From the NCBI GenBank assembly GCA_003130815.1, contig QFDA01000001.1, positions 634,131-698,130 of the forward strand: a DNA stretch of 64,000 nucleotides, given 5' to 3'. The notes under the pieces were generated by a model. The model saw only the letters and a program-made list of their open reading frames with translations, had not been told where the DNA came from and ran no database searches. How positions within the stretch are numbered: the first letter of the stretch is position 1; each line of letters starts with the position of its first letter. A program made the translations under genes and the position numbers. Origin of the DNA: Bacteroidetes bacterium SCGC AAA795-G10. Its GTDB lineage: Bacteria > Bacteroidota > Bacteroidia > Flavobacteriales > Flavobacteriaceae. This document shows positions 48,987 to 57,419 of the stretch, piece after piece.

Positions 48987-51900
48987 TTAATATTTATAGT
49001 AAGATTCATTTAGATTTAGAAGAGTATTTGCAACCATTGTCATGGCAGCAACTTGAGGAGCCTTTTTATAAAATTTTGTTTTTGAGGCTCCAATATTAAT
49101 TACTTTATAAGCTTCACCTTTATTTTTTTTGTAAAAACTAAGCTTATTTAAATAAAGCTCTTTTAATAGTTTAACTTCAGATTCTTTAGGAAATCTTGAA
49201 GTTGCTAATCTAAAACCGTATATAATTTGATCACTTAAGTCATTTTTTGATTGTGAAATAATTCGCTCAGCAAATACTCGGGATGCCTCAAAAAATTGAG
49301 TGTCATTTAAAAGCACTAGTGATTGCAAGGGAGAAGATGTTTTTTCCCTTTTTATTATACAAATTTCTCTTGATGTAGCATCAAAGGTTATTAATGAGGG
49401 TGGAGGAGAACCTCTTTTTATAAATGTATACATTCCTCTTCTATATAAATCCTCTCCTTGAGACTCTTTATATTCTAAAAGTCTAAGTGAAAATGTATTT
49501 TTTTCTTTCCATAAGCCCTTCGGCTGATAAGGTTTTACACTTGGGCCACCGACTTTTTTTGATAGCAACCCACTTAAAGCTAGTGCATTGTCTCTTATCA
49601 TTTCTGCTGGAAGGCGATGACTACTTGCTCTAGATAAGTATATATTGTTGGGATCAATTGAGTTTTTTTCCTTTCCAAAAAGAGACTTTTGTTTGTAAGT
49701 CCTTGAGCTCACTATTATTTTAATTAAATCTCTTATATTCCAATTTTTATCAATGAAATATAAAGATAGCCAGTCTAATAATTCAGGATGTGATGGTAAA
49801 CTACCCTGTACTCCAAAGTCAGTAGGTGTCGAAACTAAACCATTTCCAAAAATAAGTTGCCAGTAGCGGTTTACAGCCACTCTTGATGTTAGCGGATTAT
49901 CATCTTGAAAAAGCCAACGGGCTAGGCCTAATCTATTTTTTTTATACCCATCTTTCATCTTTGGGAGTATCTCAGGAGTATTTGTTTTAACAACTTTTGA
50001 TGGTTCATTATAGTTACCTCGGTTGTATAAAAAAGTTTTTCTTGGTTTTGACATTTCTTCCATTACCATAACCTCAACTACAGGTTCGATTTTTTCTCTC
50101 CAAGAGTTTAAATTCTTAAGTAATTCTTTTTTAAGACTTGTATATTTGGGATTGTTTTTTATCCAATACTCTTTTATTAATTCTTGTTCATATTTATCTT
50201 TTGTTTTAGAATGTTGATTATACAAAATTCTCATCTCTAAATCAGTGAGCTCCTTTTTGTAAATTCGGATTTCATCCATTTTACCCATGAAAAGACCATT
50301 ATCACCAGTTGAACCCTCATATGTTTTACCTATTAATATTGGCCTTTTTTCAAGTTTTAATCCACTAGCTGTAACCGGTTTGATAGATTTAGAGAGGTTA
50401 TCGATTTTAGCTATAAAATCAAAGGCTCTACCATTTTTATATATCTTAACACCTTTAGCTTTTCCAGTACCATCATAGGAAAATGCAAGTTGATTCCATT
50501 CGTGAACTTTTATATTTTCCTTAGATTTTATGTGGATCATATTACCAGGTGCAATATTTATCAATCTTAAATTGACATAATTTTTGTCGTCAAGGTAAAA
50601 GTCCCAACCGCGCCACCAATTATTTTTTCCTCCTGTTGTGCCAAGAAGAAATTGCCTTGAATTTTCTTTTTTCTGATATGTTTGAGCCCACATTGAAATC
50701 GAAAATGGATCTGTCCATTCAAAACTGGGAATCTCCTTTTCTATTCTTACACGATCATAATCACCGCTAAATTCTAATGCTTTTCCACTTACACCTTTAA
50801 CTAATTTTGGTGACTGTTTAGCTTTAACATTTCTATTTTCATCAAGTATAAAGTAGTCTGGCTTTAAGGAGGATTTTTCTGAGATAATATATTGTGAATT
50901 CTTTTTTGTTTTGACAGGATTGATTTTGTCAAAAGGATAATATCCAATAAGGTTTTTATCAATTTGATTTTTGGATGGAAGATCATTCACATATTTATAT
51001 AAATCGGAAAGCTCCTTTTTTGTTAAATCAAGTTTAAATTTCGTTTTATTTACAACCTTATTTAAATCATTAAGATTTTCTTCTTGATCATCATTAGGAA
51101 GATAAAGCAATGGACCGTAATTACCGTCGTCTCCAGTCATTCCTAATTCTCTAATGTTATTAAAAAATCCGCTAAGTTGATAGTAGTCCTTTTGCGAAAT
51201 AGGATCAAATTTGTGATCATGACATTTAGCACATGCCACCGTGAGTCCTAAAAAAGCTGTGCTGAATGTTTCTGTTCTATCAAAAACATAATGTAATCTC
51301 CACTCCTCGTCAATAACTCCTCCTTCGGCAGTCATAGGTGAGTTTCTGTTAAAAGCAGTAGCTAATTTTTGTTCTCTTGTAGCGTTAGGCAGAAGGTCGC
51401 CAGCCAATTGAAGTGTGACGAATTGATCGTAAGGCATGTTATTCTCAAAAGCTTTGATTACCCAATCCCTCCATGGCCACATTGTTCTGAGACCATCGGC
51501 GTGTAGACCATGAGAATCTGCATAACGAGAAAGATCAAGCCAGTCAAGGGTTAGTCTTTCAGCAAAAGCACTAGAACCCATCAAACGGTCTACTAATCTT
51601 TCATAACTCCCATCAAGAGTGTCACTTAGGAATTTATTTATTTGCTTTATTGTAGGGGGTAATCCAGTAAGGTCGAAAGTTAATCTACGAACTAAGGTTT
51701 CTTTATCTGCAATCGGTTCAAAATCTAATTTTTTTTCTTTTAGCTTGTCGTAAACAAATTGATCAATCTCATTGGAAAAAAACTGTTGAGATTCTTGTGA
51801 AGGAAATTTTCTTTCCGGGGGAAGGAATGCCCAATGGTCTTTCCATTCTGCTCCCTGATCAATCCATTTTATAAGAATTGCTCTTTCTCTGTTTGATAAA

Positions 51901-52253
51901 TTTAGATTTGATTCTGGAGGAGGCATTTGAATATCAGGATCATCACTTAAAATCCTGTGGATACTTTCACTCCTATAAATACTTCCTTTTACAAATGCTC
52001 GGTTATTAGTTTGAAGCTTCGAGAATGCTACAGATTCTAAATCCAATCTAAGTCCAGCTTTCCTAGTTTTTGCATCAGGACCGTGACAAGCATAACACCG
52101 ATCTGAAAGAATTGGTTTTACATGATAATTGAAATCGATACTCTCAGGCAGACTCTCTATTTCTAATGCAACCTCTTTTGGAATATCAACGGAACACTTT
52201 GATAAAACAAAAACTAAAATCAAACAAAATGATTTCCTTAAAAACATTTTCAA
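48987..52253 (-). CDS. PSCyt1-DUF1549-LamG-DUF1553 lipoprotein
   Basis: 1088 residues with a lipobox (VFVLSKC, Cys20). Order of domains: PSCyt1 with heme motif C-Y-A-C-H at 53-57, DUF1549/PSCyt2 (about 160-370) with a second C-A-K-C-H heme motif at 341-345, a LamG/concanavalin-like insert (about 470-690, FSISMWAQTYQKKENS and MGKMDEIRIYK), and DUF1553/PSD1 (about 770-1075, VNRYWQLIFGNGLV). Such proteins dominate planctomycete genomes and are thought to bind or oxidise polysaccharides, but no activity is proven. First gene of the operon, presumably transcribed from the 52.25-52.31 kb gap. Confidence 0.93.
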   Translation of the reverse strand: MKMFLRKSFCLILVFVLSKCSVDIPKEVALEIESLPESIDFNYHVKPILSDRCYACHGPDAKTRKAGLRLDLESVAFSKLQTNNRAFVKGSIYRSESIHRILSDDPDIQMPPPESNLNLSNRERAILIKWIDQGAEWKDHWAFLPPERKFPSQESQQFFSNEIDQFVYDKLKEKKLDFEPIADKETLVRRLTFDLTGLPPTIKQINKFLSDTLDGSYERLVDRLMGSSAFAERLTLDWLDLSRYADSHGLHADGLRTMWPWRDWVIKAFENNMPYDQFVTLQLAGDLLPNATREQKLATAFNRNSPMTAEGGVIDEEWRLHYVFDRTETFSTAFLGLTVACAKCHDHKFDPISQKDYYQLSGFFNNIRELGMTGDDGNYGPLLYLPNDDQEENLNDLNKVVNKTKFKLDLTKKELSDLYKYVNDLPSKNQIDKNLIGYYPFDKINPVKTKKNSQYIISEKSSLKPDYFILDENRNVKAKQSPKLVKGVSGKALEFSGDYDRVRIEKEIPSFEWTDPFSISMWAQTYQKKENSRQFLLGTTGGKNNWWRGWDFYLDDKNYVNLRLINIAPGNMIHIKSKENIKVHEWNQLAFSYDGTGKAKGVKIYKNGRAFDFIAKIDNLSKSIKPVTASGLKLEKRPILIGKTYEGSTGDNGLFMGKMDEIRIYKKELTDLEMRILYNQHSKTKDKYEQELIKEYWIKNNPKYTSLKKELLKNLNSWREKIEPVVEVMVMEEMSKPRKTFLYNRGNYNEPSKVVKTNTPEILPKMKDGYKKNRLGLARWLFQDDNPLTSRVAVNRYWQLIFGNGLVSTPTDFGVQGSLPSHPELLDWLSLYFIDKNWNIRDLIKIIVSSRTYKQKSLFGKEKNSIDPNNIYLSRASSHRLPAEMIRDNALALSGLLSKKVGGPSVKPYQPKGLWKEKNTFSLRLLEYKESQGEDLYRRGMYTFIKRGSPPPSLITFDATSREICIIKREKTSSPLQSLVLLNDTQFFEASRVFAERIISQSKNDLSDQIIYGFRLATSRFPKESEVKLLKELYLNKLSFYKKNKGEAYKVINIGASKTKFYKKAPQVAAMTMVANTLLNLNESYYKY

Positions 52254-52314
52254 ATCTATATCCCAATCAAACTGATAAATTCTAAGATAAAAAATTTAAT
52301 CGAAAAGAAAACTG

Positions 52315-53244
52315 TTAGAGGTCAAATTCTTGACCAACCCTAGCAACGTTGAAGCCTTGTTTAACGACCCATTCAGTGGAATCGCTATTTGGATCTAAAA
52401 GAGGATTTGTGTGATTCATATGTATGAAATAAATTTTATTTTTAATTGCCGTAGTTTCATTTTCCAAATATTTTATTGTCTCATGAACTAATGGATGTGG
52501 TATCTCTGATATAGGCCTGTAGTTTACTTCTTCGGCATTAAAAAAAGTCGCGTCTAAAAAAGCAAGATCAACTTCTTTTAAAACAGAGATTAAATTTTTA
52601 TTCCAAAGCGACCACTTATCAATGTCTGGAATAAATAGCACCTTTTTTTTTGGGCCAATAATTTTGTATCCAACAGTTTCTGAAAATTCATCTCTGTGCG
52701 GTACCAAAATTGGTATAATTTTCACTTTATTAAGAACTTGAACAGTTTTATTTTCATGAAGTTTTTTTAGTAAAATATTTTTCTGAGTTATTAGCTGACT
52801 CCAAGGCCCATTTTTGCTTAGAAAATTATACATTTTGGGCATTACATAAACTGGTATATTTTTACTCGATAAGGCCTCTTTACCTAGATGAAGTAATCCA
52901 GAATAATGGCCCATGTGCGCATGGGTTATAAATATTCCACTAGCAGGAAAATTCATTAAATTCCATTGTGAAATTATATCAGGGGAAGCTTCAAATAAAA
53001 GGCTTTTGTCTGTTCCAATTTGATATAACTCTAGCGAGGTTACTTTCCTCTTTTTTTTCTCTTCTAAACTTAAATCTTTACAACAACTTTTTTGACAACC
53101 AATGTGAGGAGAGCCTCCGTCTTGGACAGTTCCTAAAACCTTTAGGTATGTTTTATATCGATGATCTTGGCCATTAGCTGAGACCATTAATAGATACATT
53201 ATTACTATTTTAAAAAAATTGGATATGTTTTTTTTATAAACCAT
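52315..53244 (-). CDS. Exported PqqB-like metallo-beta-lactamase fold protein
   Basis: 309 residues with an N-terminal signal (IVIMYLLMVSANGQ). PqqB-type motifs: LGTVQDGGSPHIGCQKSCC, LLFEASPDI, ITHAHMGHYSGL, VPHRDEFSETVGYKI, LFIPDIDKW and LDATFF, with IHMNHTNP at the end. PqqB acts in pyrroloquinoline quinone synthesis, but no pqqA, C, D or E is nearby and stand-alone PqqB-like proteins are common in marine bacteria. A hydrolase role in the periplasm is more likely. The His pattern of the true PqqB site is kept. Confidence 0.85.
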   Translation of the reverse strand: MVYKKNISNFFKIVIMYLLMVSANGQDHRYKTYLKVLGTVQDGGSPHIGCQKSCCKDLSLEEKKKRKVTSLELYQIGTDKSLLFEASPDIISQWNLMNFPASGIFITHAHMGHYSGLLHLGKEALSSKNIPVYVMPKMYNFLSKNGPWSQLITQKNILLKKLHENKTVQVLNKVKIIPILVPHRDEFSETVGYKIIGPKKKVLFIPDIDKWSLWNKNLISVLKEVDLAFLDATFFNAEEVNYRPISEIPHPLVHETIKYLENETTAIKNKIYFIHMNHTNPLLDPNSDSTEWVVKQGFNVARVGQEFDL

Positions 53245-53328
53245 AAAGCTGAAAACTATAATTGTGTTATCTAATTACAAATTAGTTATTTTAGTACAAA
53301 ACATGATTAATTAACACTTATATTAAAA

Positions 53329-53706
53329 ATGAAAAAACTTATAGGCTCATTTATTTTTCTAATTTTTGCTGCATGTGGGACGCAGAAAAAAGCCATTGTA
53401 GATCCTTTCGTTGGAGTTTATGACATGACTGTGTTCGAAGTCACTCAAATAGGTGACATTCCTTTAAAGTTGATAATCAAAAAAGATAATGGCGGATATG
53501 TATCAGAAATTGAAACAAATAGTCAAGATCCTGCTGCCTCTGAATATTTATGGGAAGTAACGTCTACTTCCATAGATGACGACATAATTTATATAGATGC
53601 AACTATAGCTAATTATGACTTAAGCTTTGAATTAAATCTAGACAATAATGATATATCAGGATCTATGATGGGAATGTTTGATGTAGAGGGTATAAAACTC
53701 CAATAA
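53329..53706 (+). CDS. Small lipoprotein of unknown function
   Basis: 125 residues with a lipobox (IFAACGT, Cys16). The mature domain (VGVYDMTVFEVTQIGDIPLK, KDNGGYVSEIE, IIYIDATIANYDLSFELNLD and SGSMMGMFDVEGIKL) has the repeated pattern G-x-Y-x-M/V strands and a 'M-F-D-V-E' end seen in small lipid- or polysaccharide-binding beta-proteins. I do not know the family. Single gene. Confidence 0.6.
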   Translation: MKKLIGSFIFLIFAACGTQKKAIVDPFVGVYDMTVFEVTQIGDIPLKLIIKKDNGGYVSEIETNSQDPAASEYLWEVTSTSIDDDIIYIDATIANYDLSFELNLDNNDISGSMMGMFDVEGIKLQ

Positions 53707-53743
53707 AAAACAAATGAAAAAAACAACTTATTATGAGGCTTAA

Positions 53744-53851
53744 TCAATCATTCTTTTTCTTTTTAGACAAGCCCCTTATACCATTATATAACATCCACAA
53801 AACAATTGCAATTGCTCCATAAACCAAAATATTTCTTATGAAATATCCCAT
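53744..53851 (-). CDS. Very small membrane protein (pair member 1)
   Basis: 35 residues: MGYFIRNILVYGAIAIVLWM, then LYNGIRGLSKKKKND, one transmembrane span and a lysine-rich tail. It lies 4 bases downstream of a second tiny membrane ORF on the same strand, so the two make a mini-operon. The span and positive-inside tail argue for a real protein, and its start is unambiguous. Confidence 0.5.
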   Translation of the reverse strand: MGYFIRNILVYGAIAIVLWMLYNGIRGLSKKKKND

Positions 53852-53855
53852 AAAG

Positions 53856-53945
53856 TTATTTTATATGTCGTTCTTTTATTTCAATAATTAGGGCTATAAC
53901 TAAGCAAAGACCAAGACTGCCGAAAAAAATGCCACCAACTCCCAT
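53856..53945 (-). CDS. Very small membrane protein (pair member 2)
   Basis: 29 residues: MGVGGIFFGSLGLCLVIALI, then IEIKERHIK, a single span with a charged tail. It sits directly upstream of the 35-residue membrane ORF. Such pairs of tiny subunits occur with transporters or oxidases, but no such gene is adjacent here. Confidence 0.5.
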   Translation of the reverse strand: MGVGGIFFGSLGLCLVIALIIEIKERHIK

Positions 53946-54065
53946 GATTTTTTTTTTAAAAGTAAAAATTATTTGTAAAAGATTGCGCTTAGAAATTTAA
54001 TAAACTTGAAATCTAAAAGATTTAACTATTTTTAATTAAACAGAAAACCTAGCAAAGTAAAACAG

Positions 54066-55466
54066 ATGAAAAATTTGAATCGTAGAAATTTCATAAAAAA
54101 ATCTAGCCTTACAGCAGCCTCCCTTTACAGTGTGGTAAATTTAGCTTGCTATGACGAAAATGAAAAAACATCTTCTGGGGGTAAATATATGGGAGATTTT
54201 TCAGCACCAAAACTAGAAACTGTCCGTATAGCAGTTATAGGTGTCGGAGCTCGGGGCTCAGGCCATATTGAACAATTTGCAGCGATAGAAGGCACAGAAA
54301 TTGTTGGTATAGCAGATCTTTATGAGGATTTGGTAGATAAGTCAGTTTCATCTTGTTTAGAAATTGATTCCAAAAGACATCAAAACATAGCAAGGTATTT
54401 TGGGAGTGAAGATCAATGGAAAAAAATGCTTGTAGACATTAAGCCAGATGCAGTAATTATTGCTACTAACTGGAATAATCATGCAAAAATGGCAATTGAG
54501 TCTATGAAAAAAGGGGCTCACGCATTTGTCGAGGTTCCTATAGGGGTTACAATTAAAGAAATGTGGGAAATAGTAAATACCTCAGAAAAAACACAAAAGC
54601 ACTGCATGATGATGGAAAATGTTAATTATGGAAGAGAGGAACTTTTATATCTTAATTTATGCCGTAAAGGAATAATTGGAGATTTACTTCATGCAGAAGC
54701 AGCTTATATCCATGAGCTTCGTTTTCAAATGGAAGAACAACAGAGGGGAACCGGTTCTTGGCGAACGCATCATTATTCAAAAAGAAATGGGAATCTTTAC
54801 CCCACGCATGGGTTAGGACCTGTTGCGCAATACATGAATCTGTCTAGAGGAGAAGATCAATTTAACACAATTGTTTCATTATCTACCCCAGCCATTGGGA
54901 GGAAGTTATATGCTCAAAAAAATTATGCTAAAGGGCATAAGTGGAATAATCTAGATTATAAAGGGGGAGATTTAAATACATCAATTATTAAGACAAATTT
55001 AGGAAGAACTATAATGGTTCAGTGGGACGAAACAAGCCCTAGGCCTTATTCTAGACTTAATCTCATCCAAGGGACAAAAGGGACATTAGCGGGCTATCCA
55101 ACTAGGGTTGCATTAGAGGGAGGTGTTCCTGGAGCAAATAAAGATCATCATACTTGGGCACAAGGCGATCAATTAGAAACTCTATATGCCAAATATGAAC
55201 ACCCTTTATTTAAACGAATAGGTAATTTGAGAGAAAAAAATCATGTCGGTGACCATGGGGGTATGGATTTTATAATGAGATACCGTATCATAGAATGCTT
55301 AAGGGAAGGAATGCCGTTGGATCAAAATGTGTATGAGGGATGTTTTTGGAGTGCTGTTTCCCCTTTAAGCGAGGCCTCTGTGGCTCAGGGAGGAATGCCC
55401 CAAAAATTTCCAGACTTTACAAGAGGGGCTTGGAGTCAAACAAATCCTTTAGCAATTGTATCCTAA
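54066..55466 (+). CDS. GH109-like (Gfo/Idh/MocA fold) exported enzyme
   Basis: 466 residues with a Tat-type N-terminus (NRRNFIKKSSLTAASLYSVV). NAD-dependent glycosidase layout: RIAVIGVGARGSGHIEQFAA, GIADLYEDLV, ATNWNNHAKMA, HAFVEVPIG in place of EKP, then MMENVNYGREELLYLNL, GDLLHAEAAYIHELR and NLYPTHGLGPVAQYMN, which matches family GH109 (alpha-N-acetylgalactosaminidase-like, using a bound NAD). It would release GalNAc or a related sugar in the periplasm. It is followed after 14 bases by the sugar kinase and nucleotidyltransferase genes, which fits a salvage pathway. Confidence 0.85.
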   Translation: MKNLNRRNFIKKSSLTAASLYSVVNLACYDENEKTSSGGKYMGDFSAPKLETVRIAVIGVGARGSGHIEQFAAIEGTEIVGIADLYEDLVDKSVSSCLEIDSKRHQNIARYFGSEDQWKKMLVDIKPDAVIIATNWNNHAKMAIESMKKGAHAFVEVPIGVTIKEMWEIVNTSEKTQKHCMMMENVNYGREELLYLNLCRKGIIGDLLHAEAAYIHELRFQMEEQQRGTGSWRTHHYSKRNGNLYPTHGLGPVAQYMNLSRGEDQFNTIVSLSTPAIGRKLYAQKNYAKGHKWNNLDYKGGDLNTSIIKTNLGRTIMVQWDETSPRPYSRLNLIQGTKGTLAGYPTRVALEGGVPGANKDHHTWAQGDQLETLYAKYEHPLFKRIGNLREKNHVGDHGGMDFIMRYRIIECLREGMPLDQNVYEGCFWSAVSPLSEASVAQGGMPQKFPDFTRGAWSQTNPLAIVS

Positions 55467-55480
55467 TTTTATGTATAAGA

Positions 55481-56539
55481 GTGATAAAAGTTGAAGCACC
55501 CGCACGTATTTGTTTTTTTGGAGACCATCAAGACTATTTAAATTTGCCTGTAATTGCAGGAACCATTAACAGATTCATACGTATTGAAGGCAAGCCAATA
55601 AATAAAAAAACTTTTTTTTTAGAACTAATTGATATAAATAGAGTTATAACTATTGATCTCAATAAAAGATATAGTAAAATTAAGAATGGAGATTATTTTC
55701 TTTCTGCATTAGACATACTAAAAAGAGCAGGCTTTTTCTTCAATCAGGGTTATAAGATTAAAATATTTGGTGAAATACCAATTAATGCTGGTATATCAAG
55801 TTCTTCAGCATTAGTGGTTGCATGGATACGTTTTTTAATTTCAATACAAGATCATAAACCTGAGGTAACTGATCTGCAAATAGGTAAATGGGCTTACGAA
55901 GCAGAATCTGAATTTTTTAATCAACCAGGGGGATTGATGGATCAATACACCATATCCCAAAAGGGCCTGTTATATATAGATACAAAAACAACTCAAACAG
56001 AGAGACTAAATCCTGATATTGGAAATTTAGTGATTGCTGAATCTGGAATTGCTAAAAAAACCTTGAGCATTCTTCAAAATGCTAGAGTCTATGCAGAGGC
56101 ATCGATTAATGCAGTAAAGAAAAAAGTTCCAGATTTTGATATTTTCAAAGCAGACGAAGCTGATTATGATGAGTATTTAGCATTTGTACCTGAAATATAT
56201 CGGGATCATTGGTATGCAACTATTTTTAATCACATATTAACACAAAAGGCAAGAAAAATGTTAAAACTAGGTCCTTTGGATTTAGAGCAATTAGGAGCTT
56301 GGATGGATTCTCATCAAAAAATATTACAAGAAAAAATTCAAAATACACCTAAAAAAATGGAATTACAGATGCAAGCTGCACGAAAGGCAGGAGCTTTAGG
56401 AACAAAAATTATTGGCTCAGGAGGAGGTGGGTGTATGGTAGCTATTGTATCTGAAAAATCAAAAGAAAATGTAATTAAAGCTTTTTTAGATAACGGAGCT
56501 AAAGCTGCCTATGAAATCAATTTAACAAACCCTATATGA
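55481..56539 (+). CDS. GHMP-family sugar kinase
   Basis: 352 residues from a GTG at 55481, the first start that yields the normal N-terminus (MIKVEAPARICFFGDHQDYL); the frame stays open far upstream inside the previous gene. GHMP motif 1 includes the galactokinase-like GDHQDYLNL, motif 2 is PINAGISSSSALVVAW with the Ser-Ser-Ser-Ala ATP-binding loop, and motif 3 is KIIGSGGGGCMVAI. Likely a sugar-1-kinase acting on galactose, GalNAc or a similar sugar. It overlaps the nucleotidyltransferase gene by 4 bases (ATGA). Confidence 0.85.
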   Translation: MIKVEAPARICFFGDHQDYLNLPVIAGTINRFIRIEGKPINKKTFFLELIDINRVITIDLNKRYSKIKNGDYFLSALDILKRAGFFFNQGYKIKIFGEIPINAGISSSSALVVAWIRFLISIQDHKPEVTDLQIGKWAYEAESEFFNQPGGLMDQYTISQKGLLYIDTKTTQTERLNPDIGNLVIAESGIAKKTLSILQNARVYAEASINAVKKKVPDFDIFKADEADYDEYLAFVPEIYRDHWYATIFNHILTQKARKMLKLGPLDLEQLGAWMDSHQKILQEKIQNTPKKMELQMQAARKAGALGTKIIGSGGGGCMVAIVSEKSKENVIKAFLDNGAKAAYEINLTNPI

Positions 56540-57375
56540 AAAATGTAATTATTATGGCTGGTGGAGCATCCTCTAGAATGAAACGTTCTCTATCTCAAAG
56601 TCAACTATCTCAAGATGAAAGGAATTTAGCAGAAAAAGTACACAAGAGTTTAATCCCCCTTGGCAAATCCAAAAAACCATTACTTTTTTATTTAATGTCT
56701 AATGCCGTGGCAGCAGGTATAATTAAAATTTATTTGGTTACAAGTCCAGAAAACGTGGCTTTTAAAAGATGGTTAGAAATTTGGCAAAAAAAGAATTTTT
56801 TTGAAGGAATAAAAATCCAAATCGCAATACAATATCTCAGAAAAGGTTACGAAAAACCTTTAGGTACAGCTGATGCCATTGAACAAACAATAGATCAATA
56901 TCCTGAGTTACTAAATACAACTTTTATTGTCTGCAATGGAGATAATTTGTATTCAAAAGAAGCCTTTCAACAGTTAATCAAACCGAGAAGTGCGCCGCAT
57001 GCTTTAATTAGCTATGCTCGATCTGGATTGAAATTTGATGATGAACGTATTAAAAAATTTGCAGTGATGGATATAAATGATCTGGGATATTTGAATCGAA
57101 TAATTGAAAAGCCTAACTCTGAAACTGTTGAAAGATGTAGGGATACCTCAGGAGAAATAAGAGTAAGTATGAATATGTTTAGTTTTTTTGGTCAGAAACT
57201 TTATCCCTATTTGAAAAACTGCACTATTCACCCTATCCGAAAAGAAAAAGAGCTTCCAGAAGCAATTAGATTAATGAATAAAGTGGATTCTAATCAGATT
57301 ATTTGTTATTCTAGGAAAGAAAACATTTTAGATTTAACATCAGCTGAAGACATAGCTAGTTTTAACCTACTATAA
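56536..57375 (+). CDS. Sugar-phosphate nucleotidyltransferase
   Basis: 279 residues. Nucleotidyltransferase start VIIMAGGASSRMKR (the G-G-x-x-x-R-M signature), a Lys in HKSLIPLG, the metal-binding CNGDNLYS, then a central FAVMDINDLGYLNRIIEKP segment with the usual E-K-P, and SMNMFSFFG. A lengthened loop of charged residues (SLSQSQLSQDERNLAEK) follows the signature. Coupled by a 4-base overlap to the GHMP kinase, it would activate the sugar-1-phosphate made by the kinase to a nucleotide sugar. Confidence 0.85.
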   Translation: MKNVIIMAGGASSRMKRSLSQSQLSQDERNLAEKVHKSLIPLGKSKKPLLFYLMSNAVAAGIIKIYLVTSPENVAFKRWLEIWQKKNFFEGIKIQIAIQYLRKGYEKPLGTADAIEQTIDQYPELLNTTFIVCNGDNLYSKEAFQQLIKPRSAPHALISYARSGLKFDDERIKKFAVMDINDLGYLNRIIEKPNSETVERCRDTSGEIRVSMNMFSFFGQKLYPYLKNCTIHPIRKEKELPEAIRLMNKVDSNQIICYSRKENILDLTSAEDIASFNLL

Positions 57376-57419
57376 GCATGTTCAGCCAAATAACATGATA
57401 ATAGTTTTAAAATAATTTT

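Noticed and set aside
52315-53244. Assignment as true PqqB with PQQ biosynthesis
   Set aside because: No pqqA, pqqC, pqqD or pqqE nearby and the protein has a signal peptide, so biosynthetic PqqB is unlikely.
55340-55480. N-terminal extension of the sugar kinase overlapping the GH109-like gene
   Set aside because: The extension translates to an out-of-frame copy of the previous gene; the conserved kinase N-terminus begins at the GTG at 55481.
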